64,000 nucleotides of DNA, taken from Rhizobium sp. CF122. GTDB taxonomy: Bacteria > Pseudomonadota > Alphaproteobacteria > Rhizobiales > Rhizobiaceae. The position numbers and the translations under genes were made by a program. The notes below the pieces were generated by a model. The model did no database searches and was not told the DNA's origin. It saw only the letters and a program-made list of their open reading frames with translations. The DNA lies in NCBI RefSeq assembly GCF_000282035.1, contig NZ_AKKA01000023.1, positions 62,001 to 126,000 of the forward strand. Reading direction: 5' to 3'. Below are positions 33,241 through 41,045 of the stretch, piece after piece (the first letter of the stretch is position 1; every line of letters starts with the position of its first letter).

Positions 33241-34227
33241 CTAGGCCGCTGCCAATCGGGCACGGCCATGCGGGTGGTCGAGATCGAGCGCCGGGCCGAC
33301 GGGCACAATCCCCGTCGGATTGATCGTCTTGTGGCTGCGGTAATAGTGGTCCTTGATATGGCGGAAGTTCACCGTCTCCTTGACGCCCGGCGTCTGGTAG
33401 AGATCGCGCAGATAGGCCGAGAGATTGGGGTAGTCGTCTATGCGGCGGATATTGCACTTGAAGTGACCGACATAGACGGCATCGAAACGGACTAAGGTCG
33501 TGAACAGTCGCCAATCGGCCTCGGTCAGCCGATCGCTGAAGAGATAACGACCCTTGCCGAGGCGCTCGTCCAGCATATCAAGCGTCTCGAAGAGCCTGAC
33601 GACATTTTCGCCATAGGCCTCCTGTGTCGTCGCGAAGCCGGCCTTGTAGACGCCGTTGTTGACGGTGTCGTAGACGACGGTATTTAGCTCATCGATGTCA
33701 GCCCGCAAATCCTGCGGGTAGAAATCAACGGCCGAGCCGGTCAGATGATCAAAGGCGCTGTTGAACATCCTGATGATCTCGGAAGACTCGTTGTTCACGA
33801 TCGTATTGGTCTTCCTGTCCCACAAGACCGGGACAGTCACGCGGCCGGAATAGTGCGGATCGGCCTTCACGTAGACCTCCGACAGCGTCTTGGCACCGAA
33901 GAGATGATCGCCGGTCGCACCGTCGCCGACCTTGAACTCCCAGCCGTTTGACAGCATGAGCGGATCGACGACCGAAACGCCGATAAGATCCTCGAGCTTC
34001 TTGAGCTTGCGGAAGATCAGCGTGCGATGCGCCCAGGGGCACGCCAGCGAAACATAGAGATGGTAGCGGTCAGCCTCGGCCTTGAAGCCACCCGTACCGG
34101 ACGGCCCGGCTGCGCCATCGGCCGTAATCCAGTTGCGAAACTGGGAAGCGGCGCGCTTGAAGTGCCCCTTGGTTTCTTTTGTATCGTACCAGACGTCATG
34201 CCAGACGCCGTCAACCAGCATGCCCAT
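33241..34227 (-). CDS. Glutathionyl-hydroquinone reductase (GST family)
   Basis: A 328-residue member of the Xi-class/YqjG-PcpF glutathione transferases, which remove glutathione from glutathionyl-hydroquinones. The catalytic cysteine is in 'LYVSLACPWAHRTLI', and 'GRVTVPVLWDRKTNTIVNNE' is the thioredoxin-fold GSH-binding segment; the C-terminal helical domain includes 'GKGRYLFSDRLTEADWRLFT'. Length and motifs match the family. It probably protects against quinone stress. No neighbouring gene suggests a specific pathway. Confidence 0.9.
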   Translation of the reverse strand: MGMLVDGVWHDVWYDTKETKGHFKRAASQFRNWITADGAAGPSGTGGFKAEADRYHLYVSLACPWAHRTLIFRKLKKLEDLIGVSVVDPLMLSNGWEFKVGDGATGDHLFGAKTLSEVYVKADPHYSGRVTVPVLWDRKTNTIVNNESSEIIRMFNSAFDHLTGSAVDFYPQDLRADIDELNTVVYDTVNNGVYKAGFATTQEAYGENVVRLFETLDMLDERLGKGRYLFSDRLTEADWRLFTTLVRFDAVYVGHFKCNIRRIDDYPNLSAYLRDLYQTPGVKETVNFRHIKDHYYRSHKTINPTGIVPVGPALDLDHPHGRARLAAA

Positions 34228-34495
34228 GTTGTCATCCTTCAGATTGTGTTGGGTCAGAACATATCGCAGCTTTTGCTTGTTTACAGGCGGTAAAGATTGA
34301 ACACTGCGTCACGCCCGTGCGGTCTCTCGCCAAATTCCATTGGACGACCGAATTTTTTCCTGCTATCGGCCATTTCACATTTTGGAACCCGATTTGATGT
34401 TTGCACCGAGAAACCTGCGACGACGCTGATGCTCCCGAACGCCGAAGGGCGTGCTCGAGATCCATCAATTCTGTCTATCCGGTTTCCGTCTCATC

Positions 34496-34996
34496 ATGCA
34501 TAAGCACGATCTGGTCTACCTCACTGAGGACGCGTCGCACGACGCTGCAATCGAACACATCAACGAAGAAGCATTCGGCCCCGGCCGGCATACGCGCGCG
34601 GCAGCCCGCATTCGCGAGCAGGGACCGCACGATCTTTCACTTTCCTTCATTTGCGCCGATGACGGCGAGACAATCGCATCGGTACGAATGACGCCCGTCC
34701 AGGCCGGCTCGGTGAATGGGCACCTGCTTGGACCACTTGCGGTGCGGCCGTCTCACAAGGGCCGCGGCATCGGCCGGGAACTCGTCCGGATTGCCATCGA
34801 CGCCGCGCGCCGCACGGGTTCGGAGGCGGTCATTCTCATCGGCGATCCACCCTACTATTGCCCGCTCGGTTTCGAGAAGGTTGCTCATAACGCGCTGACG
34901 TTTCCGGGGCCGGTCGATCCGGCGCGCGTTCTTGTTGTACCGCTCGCGGGGGACGCGCATGCGCGGCTGAAGGGAACTATCGGCTGGCGGAAATAG
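34496..34996 (+). CDS. GNAT family N-acetyltransferase
   Basis: A 166-residue acetyltransferase with the acetyl-CoA site 'LGPLAVRPSHKGRGIGRELV' and the fold-end 'GDPPYYCPLGFEKV', as in YhbS-like proteins. ATG 34496 is chosen because family similarity begins there; a GTG at 34451 is an alternative. The substrate is unknown. Confidence 0.85.
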   Translation: MHKHDLVYLTEDASHDAAIEHINEEAFGPGRHTRAAARIREQGPHDLSLSFICADDGETIASVRMTPVQAGSVNGHLLGPLAVRPSHKGRGIGRELVRIAIDAARRTGSEAVILIGDPPYYCPLGFEKVAHNALTFPGPVDPARVLVVPLAGDAHARLKGTIGWRK

Positions 34997-35069
34997 GGTG
35001 CATGCGGTATTGAGCCTTATGTCCGAGACGCGCTTTGCGTGATCTTTCAGTGGCTTGAAGGGCTTGATC

Positions 35070-36380
35070 ATGAACGGCATTTCCATGGATGAGGCGCTGG
35101 ATCGCGCCGGGACGGGTGCCTTCCAGCGCCGTCTGATCGGCATCTTCGGGCTTGTTTGGGCGGCGGATGCAATGCAGGTGCTCGCCGTCGGCTTCACGGC
35201 GGCATCGATCGCCGCCACCTTCGGACTGACGGTTCCGCAAGCCTTGCAGACCGGCACGCTTTTCTTTCTCGGCATGCTGATCGGTGCCGTTGCCTTCGGT
35301 CACCTGGCGGACAAGGTGGGGCGTCGGCAGGTGCTGATCGTGACGGTTGCCTGTGACGCACTCTTCGGCACGCTTTCAATTTTCGCTCAAGACTTTACCA
35401 GCCTGCTGGTGTTGCGCTTGCTGACCGGCATGGCGGTCGGCGGGACGTTGCCGGTCGACTATGCGATGATGGCCGAGTTCCTGCCCGCTAGAAGCCGTGG
35501 TCGGTGGCTGGTGGCACTGGAAGGTTTCTGGGCGATCGGAACGTTGATCGTCGCGCTGGCCGCTTGGGCCGCGAGCCTTACCGGGGTGGCAGATCCTTGG
35601 CGCTATATTTTCGCGGTTACGGCGCTGCCGGCAGTGTTGGGACTGACGCTGCGCTTCTTCGTTCCTGAATCACCACTCTACCTGTTGCGGACCGGACGGG
35701 CAGGCGAGGCCAAGGCCATTGTCAACAAGATGCTGGCGCTGCACCAAAAAGCGCCCCTGCCGTCCGACGACGAGATCGTCGCGACGCCGCAGGTGGCGGA
35801 AGGGATATTCTCCGAAGAGCTTCGTCGCCGAAGCGCATTGATCCTGGCGATCTGGTTCCTGGTTTCCGTTTCCTACTACGGCGTCTTCACCTGGATGCCG
35901 GCGAAGCTGGCCGGCGACGGGTTCGGTTTCGTCCGCGGATACGGCTTCCTGGTGTTCGTCGCACTCGCGCAGGTGCCAGGCTATGCGCTTGCTGCCTATG
36001 GCGTCGAGGCTTGGGGGCGCAGGCCGACGCTGATCGGTTTCTGCCTGCTCTCCGCGCTTGGGTGCCTGCTCTTCGTGGTTTCTCCTGATGACATGCTGGT
36101 CGGCGCGTCACTGCTGATCATGAGCTTCGCGCTGCTCGGGACGTGGGGGGCGCTGTACGCCTATACTCCGGAGCTCTACCCCACTGCATCGCGGGCGACT
36201 GGTATGGGATCGGCAGGTGCGATGGCGCGCCTCGGCGGGCTGCTTGCTCCGTCCCTAATGGCATTCGTCGTCTCAGGTGGATTGGGTTTGGCCATCGGCC
36301 TTTTTGCGGGCCTGCTGGTCGTGGCGGCCTTTGCCGCGAGGGCGATCGATACCGAAACGCGGCAGGCAGCGCTCAGCTGA
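35070..36380 (+). CDS. MFS transporter, sugar/aromatic-acid:H+ symporter type
   Basis: A 436-residue protein with 12 predicted helices. The loop 2-3 motif 'GHLADKVGRRQVLI' and 'PESPLYLLRTGRAGEA' after helix 6, plus the terminal 'YTPELYPTASRATGMG', place it among the SP/AAHS-type symporters (NiaP- or YceI-like). The transported compound is not deducible. ATG 35070 has GAAGGG 7 bases upstream. Followed after 133 bp by the PhoX-type gene. Confidence 0.87.
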   Translation: MNGISMDEALDRAGTGAFQRRLIGIFGLVWAADAMQVLAVGFTAASIAATFGLTVPQALQTGTLFFLGMLIGAVAFGHLADKVGRRQVLIVTVACDALFGTLSIFAQDFTSLLVLRLLTGMAVGGTLPVDYAMMAEFLPARSRGRWLVALEGFWAIGTLIVALAAWAASLTGVADPWRYIFAVTALPAVLGLTLRFFVPESPLYLLRTGRAGEAKAIVNKMLALHQKAPLPSDDEIVATPQVAEGIFSEELRRRSALILAIWFLVSVSYYGVFTWMPAKLAGDGFGFVRGYGFLVFVALAQVPGYALAAYGVEAWGRRPTLIGFCLLSALGCLLFVVSPDDMLVGASLLIMSFALLGTWGALYAYTPELYPTASRATGMGSAGAMARLGGLLAPSLMAFVVSGGLGLAIGLFAGLLVVAAFAARAIDTETRQAALS

Positions 36381-36442
36381 TTCCTGCGTTAGCGGGCACC
36401 CATCCATCGCTATCCCCGCTTCAAATTCAGTTGATCACAGGA

Positions 36443-36460
36443 CTGTCATGCGCCGTCCCT
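36443..36460 (+). promoter_or_regulatory. Possible Pho box
   Basis: CTGTCAT (36443-36449), four bases, then CGTCCCT (36454-36460). The first half matches the PhoB half-site exactly, the second only partly. It lies about 55 bp upstream of a PhoX-type phosphatase, a family commonly induced by phosphate limitation. A -10-like CTCTAA (36475-36480) lies at suitable distance. Tentative. Confidence 0.4.
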
Positions 36461-36513
36461 AGACTTTGGAAGCGCTCTAAGGCGGATGACGTCAATATTA
36501 TGGGGGTAGTTCG

Positions 36514-38505
36514 GTGACCGAACATATTTCGCAGAAGGAAATCTTTCCGACCAGCCAGCTCGAGGATGCGGATGGCGAGGGCCATAACCGCAGCGACAAT
36601 CCCACGATGGGGGAAATCATTGGGCGGCGCTTCTCACGTCGCGGCTTCCTGCAAGGGTCGCTCGCCGTCTCCGCCATTGCCGCGACCGTCAGCCCAATTG
36701 CGCTGTTGAGCGCAGAAGAGGCTCGCGCGGCAAGCGGTTCCGCCTTCTCCTTCACGGAAGTCGAGGCCGGCGTCGACGCCAATCACCATGTCGCCGAAGG
36801 ATACAACGCCGATATCCTCCTGCGCTGGGGCGATGCGCTGTTTTCCGATTCGCCGGCCTTTGACCCCAAGAAACAGTCGGCGGAGGCGCAGAGCCGGCAG
36901 TTCGGCTACAACAACGACTATGTCGGCTATATTCCGATCGAAGGTTCGTCGGAGCACGGCATCCTCGTCGTCAATCACGAATACACAAATCCGCACCTGA
37001 TGTTCCCCGGCCTGGTAACGATCGCCGAAGGTAAGATCAAGCAGGCGCCACTTGCCAAGGAGCAGGTGGATATCGAGATGGCGGCTCACGGCGGCACGAT
37101 CGTCGAGATCCAAAAAGTGGACGGCAAGTGGCAGGTCGTGCCTGATGGCAAGTACAATCGCCGCGTAACTTCGACGACCGAGATGGAGCTGACCGGTCCT
37201 GTGGCCGGCCATGAGCGCGTCAAGACGTCTGCCGATGCCACCGGCACCCAGGTCATCGGCACGTTCAACAACTGCGCTGGCGGCGTAACGCCCTGGGGCA
37301 CCTACATTATGGCCGAGGAAAATTTCCATGGCTATTTCTCCGGCAAACTGCCTGCCGATCACAAGGAAACAGCGAACTACAAGCGCTACGGCGTGCCGGA
37401 AGGCGCCTATGAGTGGGCAAACTTCTATGACCGCTTCAATGTGGCAAAGGAGCCGAATGAACCTAATCGCTTCGGCTGGATCGTAGAGGTCGATGTCCTC
37501 GACCCGACGTCGACCCCGAAGAAGCGCAGTGCGCTTGGACGCACGAAGCACGAAGGCGCAGCCTCGATCGTCGACAAGGATGGCCGCGTCGTCTTCTACC
37601 TCGGCGACGACGAACGCTTCGACTATATCTACAAGTTCGTGACGGCGGGCACCTATAACGCCAACGATCGCACTGCCAACATGAACCTGCTCGACGAGGG
37701 GACGCTTTATGTCGCCAAGTTCGCCGAGGACGGCACACTGCAGTGGCTGCCTGTCGTCCACGGCCAGGGCTCGCTGACCGCTGAAAACGGCTTTGCCAGC
37801 CAAGCCGACGTGCTGATCGAGACCCGCCGCGCGGCGGACCTGCTCGGCGCGACGAAGATGGACCGGCCGGAAGACATCGAACCCAATGCCGTCAACGGCA
37901 AGGTCTATGTGATGCTCACCAACAACACGAAACGCAAGGCCGACCAGGTGGACGCCGCCAATCCGCGTGCCGAGAACGCCTTTGGCCATATCATCGAGAT
38001 CAGCGAGGATGGCCGTTCCTTCGGGGCAGCCTCGGGCAAGTGGGAAGTGCTGTTGAAGTGTGGCGATCCTGCTGTCGCCGATGTCGGGGCGTCCTTCTCG
38101 ACCGAAACGACGAAGAATGGCTGGTTCGGCATGCCGGACAACTGTTCCATCGATGCCGCCGGCCGCCTCTGGGTCGCGACCGACGGCAACAACAACAAGG
38201 CGACAGGCCGCACCGACGGCCTCTGGGCCGTCGACACCGAGGGCGAGGCGCGCGCAACGTCCAAGCTCTTCTACCGTGTTCCTGTGGGTGCCGAGCTCTG
38301 TGGTCCGCTCTTCCTGCCCGACGACCAGACAGCATTCGTGGCCGTGCAGCATCCAGGCGACGGCGGCGACGACTGGTCTGGTCACGGCCGTCCGTCCTAC
38401 TATGAGGATCTCTCAACCCGCTGGCCGGATTTCAAGGACGACATGCCGGTTCGTCCGGCTGTCGTCGCAATCACCAAGATCGGCGGTGGAAAGATCGCCG
38501 TCTGA
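36514..38505 (+). CDS. PhoX family alkaline phosphatase (DUF839)
   Basis: A 663-residue exported protein from GTG 36514. A twin-arginine signal (RRFSRRGFLQGSLAVSAIA, residues 38-56) is present. The conserved iron-site segment 'NCAGGVTPWGTYIMAEEN' holds C254 and the following Glu, and other PhoX pieces are 'YVGYIPIEGSSEHGILVVNH' and 'GMPDNCSIDAAGRLWVATDG'. PhoX enzymes are Fe/Ca-dependent phosphomonoesterases in the periplasm that release phosphate. GGGGG lies 9 bases before the start. A possible Pho box precedes it. Confidence 0.88.
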   Translation: MTEHISQKEIFPTSQLEDADGEGHNRSDNPTMGEIIGRRFSRRGFLQGSLAVSAIAATVSPIALLSAEEARAASGSAFSFTEVEAGVDANHHVAEGYNADILLRWGDALFSDSPAFDPKKQSAEAQSRQFGYNNDYVGYIPIEGSSEHGILVVNHEYTNPHLMFPGLVTIAEGKIKQAPLAKEQVDIEMAAHGGTIVEIQKVDGKWQVVPDGKYNRRVTSTTEMELTGPVAGHERVKTSADATGTQVIGTFNNCAGGVTPWGTYIMAEENFHGYFSGKLPADHKETANYKRYGVPEGAYEWANFYDRFNVAKEPNEPNRFGWIVEVDVLDPTSTPKKRSALGRTKHEGAASIVDKDGRVVFYLGDDERFDYIYKFVTAGTYNANDRTANMNLLDEGTLYVAKFAEDGTLQWLPVVHGQGSLTAENGFASQADVLIETRRAADLLGATKMDRPEDIEPNAVNGKVYVMLTNNTKRKADQVDAANPRAENAFGHIIEISEDGRSFGAASGKWEVLLKCGDPAVADVGASFSTETTKNGWFGMPDNCSIDAAGRLWVATDGNNNKATGRTDGLWAVDTEGEARATSKLFYRVPVGAELCGPLFLPDDQTAFVAVQHPGDGGDDWSGHGRPSYYEDLSTRWPDFKDDMPVRPAVVAITKIGGGKIAV

Positions 38506-38522
38506 AGGGTGAATGACCTCCG

Positions 38523-38546
38523 CTTCGCCGTCTTCGGACGGCGAAG
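38523..38546. terminator. Shared hairpin between convergent genes
   Basis: A 10 bp stem CTTCGCCGTC / GACGGCGAAG closed by a TTCG tetraloop, a very stable hairpin. It lies 17 bp after the PhoX stop and 7 bp from the stop of the convergent GNAT gene. T-tracts are poor on both strands, but position suggests a two-way terminator. Confidence 0.6.
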
Positions 38547-38553
38547 CATCTAT

Positions 38554-38970
38554 CTACAGGCGCTTGCGCAGGAATGTGCGTGTGCGGCCTTTGGGGAATT
38601 CCGGCACCTCGCCGAATATTTCGTAACCCTGCCGCTGATAGGCTCGAAGTGCCTGGGGATTAAAGGTATCGATCCAGGCGCCGTGGCAACCACGGGCCGC
38701 AGCCTCTTTCTCGGCCAAGGCAAGAATCTTGCCGGCGATGCCCTTGCCGCGTTCCTTATCGGGCACATACAGCAACTGAGTGAAGAGCCAGCCCCAGGCA
38801 GTGTAGCCCGAGAGGCCGCCGGTGACGTTTCCATCGGTATCGCGAATGAGAACGGCGAGCGGCCGGCGTTCGGAAGGGCCGACGTCATGGAGATTGAAGG
38901 CCGAGAGCGCGTCGCCGATCGTCGCAAGGTCATCGGCAGAGGGCGAGCCAGTCACCTCAAACCCGGCCAT
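38554..38970 (-). CDS. GNAT family N-acetyltransferase
   Basis: A 138-residue acetyltransferase with acetyl-CoA motif 'LLYVPDKERGKGIAGKILAL' and 'WIDTFNPQALRAYQRQGYE'. ATG 38970 starts four bases after the stop of the VWA-like gene upstream, so it is the last gene of the MoxR operon. AAGGA lies 11 bases upstream. Its role in that operon is unclear. Confidence 0.85.
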   Translation of the reverse strand: MAGFEVTGSPSADDLATIGDALSAFNLHDVGPSERRPLAVLIRDTDGNVTGGLSGYTAWGWLFTQLLYVPDKERGKGIAGKILALAEKEAAARGCHGAWIDTFNPQALRAYQRQGYEIFGEVPEFPKGRTRTFLRKRL

Positions 38971-38974
38971 GCGG

Positions 38975-41044
38975 CTAACGTCCTTCACGCCACCACATGG
39001 CGCCAAAGGCGAGTAGCAGGATGCCGACACCGGCGAAACCGGCAAACAGCGGCAGGGTGTTGATGCCCTTCAGCACCGTTTCGTTGGTGAGGTGGATTTG
39101 CATGCGATCGTCGTCTGCAACGCGGATCTGGCCGCGAACCGGCAGGATCGGCGGAATGCTGATCGCGCCGCTAGTATCGGACACGCGGGTAACAAGGCCC
39201 TTGGTCTTGTCGGCAACAGGCTTCAGCGCTTCGGTCGTCGATATCATTGCCTTGAATTCAGGAGCATCGACCGCGCCGACATGCGCGAGTGTCGTCATGT
39301 CGCCATTTCGGATTTCGAAAAGGCCGATCTCGTCCATCTTCTTCTCGGCCTTGAAGAGGCCGGGCTCGGCTTGTGTCAGGGGAAGAGTTTCGGTCCTTCC
39401 CGAGGGATAGCGTACCGTTGCGTTGCCTGGGGCGGCGCCAATGGTTTGGCGCGTAATCTCCAGCGTGCGGCCGGATGCGCGCGCTGTCAGGGCCTCCTCC
39501 TCCAGGGCAGGCTCCTTCATCAGCCAATGGGCGACGCGGCGGTAGAGCGACACATGCGGACCGCCGCCCTCGAAGCCACGAGCCCACAGCCAGCCTTGAT
39601 CGGACAGAAGCATGGCGACGCGGCCCTGTCCGGCGCGATTGAGAACAAGCAGCGGATGGTTGTCGGCGCCAACCATTACCGTCTGGCCCTGCGGCGGCTC
39701 GACGTCGACGCTGCGGAACCAGCGGCCCCAATGCGGCGGCTCGTCGGCGGAACCATCGAGGCCACGGGTAACCGGGTGCTTGCGACCTTCTTCCGAAAGC
39801 CTGGGATAGAAAGCTTTCTCGATCATCTGGCCCGTCGGAGCGGCCGGCAGCACGGACGACAGAGGCGTCAGCGCAATCGAATCCTGGCCGGCATGTTCGG
39901 GGCCGGCCGCGATCAGCAGGGCGCCGCCATTTTCCACATACTGGGCGATGTAGTCGTAGTAGAGGATCGGCAGCACGCCACGATGCTGGTAGCGGTCGAA
40001 GATGATGAGGTCGAAGTCCTTGATCTTGTCGACGAATAGCTCGCGGGTCGGGAAGGCGATCAGCGACAGCTCATTGATCGGCGTGCCGTCCTGCTTTTCG
40101 GGCGGGCGCAGAATGGTAAAATGGACGAGATCTACCGACGCATCCGACTTGAGGAGGTTGCGCCACGCGCGTTCGCCAGCATGCGGTTCGCCGGAGACGA
40201 GCAGAACACGCAGGTTCTCGCGGATGCCGTCAATCAAGTGGACTGCGCGGTTGTTCGCGTCCGTGACTTCGCCCGGAAGGTTCGCGACCGAAAATTCGAG
40301 AACGTTGCTGCCGCCGCGCTCGACCTTGAACGAAAACGGTGTGTCGCGGCCCGGCGTGGCCTGGAGCGTCGCGATCTCGTTGCCGTTGAGCTTCACCGTG
40401 ACGTTGGCCGTGCCGCCGGGGCTCGGCCCATCGTCGAAGACGCGCAGCATCAACTGCTGCTCCTCGTTGACGATACCGAAACGCGGCGCCTTGACGACTT
40501 CGATGCGGCGGTCGAATTCGTTGGCTTTGCCCGTGATCAGGCCGTGGATCGGGGCGTCGAAGCCGAGTGCCTGATTGACGCCGGGAACGTCGTGGACTTC
40601 GCCGTCCGTCAGCATGATCGCACCGCCGATGCGGGCCGGCGGCACGTCCGCGACAGCGGCGGAAAGCGCAGTGAACAGTCGCGTCGAGGGAGCGTCGGAA
40701 CCTTCCGGTTCCGTCGCATCCACGTAGCGCGGTTCGATATTGGGGAAGCGAGCGAGGCGATCCTTCAGCTGCGCCAGGGCATCGTCGGTCATCTTGATGC
40801 GTTCAGGCGTCTGCTGGCTCTGGCTGCGGTCCACGATGACGGGCACGACGGTCGACAGCTGTTCGCGATCTTCCTGCAGCAAGAGTGGGTTGGCAAGGGC
40901 GGCCAGCAAAGCAAGGGCTGCGATCGAGCGGATCCAGGCGCCCCGCACGCGGCGCCAGATGGCGAAGGCTGCGGTCAGGAGCACAATGAGCGCCAGCCCC
41001 GCCAGGAGCGGCAAAGGGATGAAGGGCGAAAAATCAATCGTCAT
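38975..41044 (-). CDS. VWA-like/amidotransferase-like transmembrane protein of MoxR operon
   Basis: A 689-residue protein with two N-terminal membrane helices (~10-30 and ~40-55) and one at the C-terminus (~662-682). The large middle part has an intact-looking metal adhesion motif, D72-R-S74-Q-S76, plus 'IMLTDGEVHD' (D147), as in von Willebrand A domains. A later region ('LLIAAGPEHAGQDSIALTPL', 'GRVAMLLSDQGWLWARGFEG') resembles class I amidotransferase-like folds found in this family. Its ATG follows the DUF4159 stop by one base. It is probably part of a MoxR-dependent envelope complex. Confidence 0.8.
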   Translation of the reverse strand: MTIDFSPFIPLPLLAGLALIVLLTAAFAIWRRVRGAWIRSIAALALLAALANPLLLQEDREQLSTVVPVIVDRSQSQQTPERIKMTDDALAQLKDRLARFPNIEPRYVDATEPEGSDAPSTRLFTALSAAVADVPPARIGGAIMLTDGEVHDVPGVNQALGFDAPIHGLITGKANEFDRRIEVVKAPRFGIVNEEQQLMLRVFDDGPSPGGTANVTVKLNGNEIATLQATPGRDTPFSFKVERGGSNVLEFSVANLPGEVTDANNRAVHLIDGIRENLRVLLVSGEPHAGERAWRNLLKSDASVDLVHFTILRPPEKQDGTPINELSLIAFPTRELFVDKIKDFDLIIFDRYQHRGVLPILYYDYIAQYVENGGALLIAAGPEHAGQDSIALTPLSSVLPAAPTGQMIEKAFYPRLSEEGRKHPVTRGLDGSADEPPHWGRWFRSVDVEPPQGQTVMVGADNHPLLVLNRAGQGRVAMLLSDQGWLWARGFEGGGPHVSLYRRVAHWLMKEPALEEEALTARASGRTLEITRQTIGAAPGNATVRYPSGRTETLPLTQAEPGLFKAEKKMDEIGLFEIRNGDMTTLAHVGAVDAPEFKAMISTTEALKPVADKTKGLVTRVSDTSGAISIPPILPVRGQIRVADDDRMQIHLTNETVLKGINTLPLFAGFAGVGILLLAFGAMWWREGR

Positions 41045-41045
41045 G

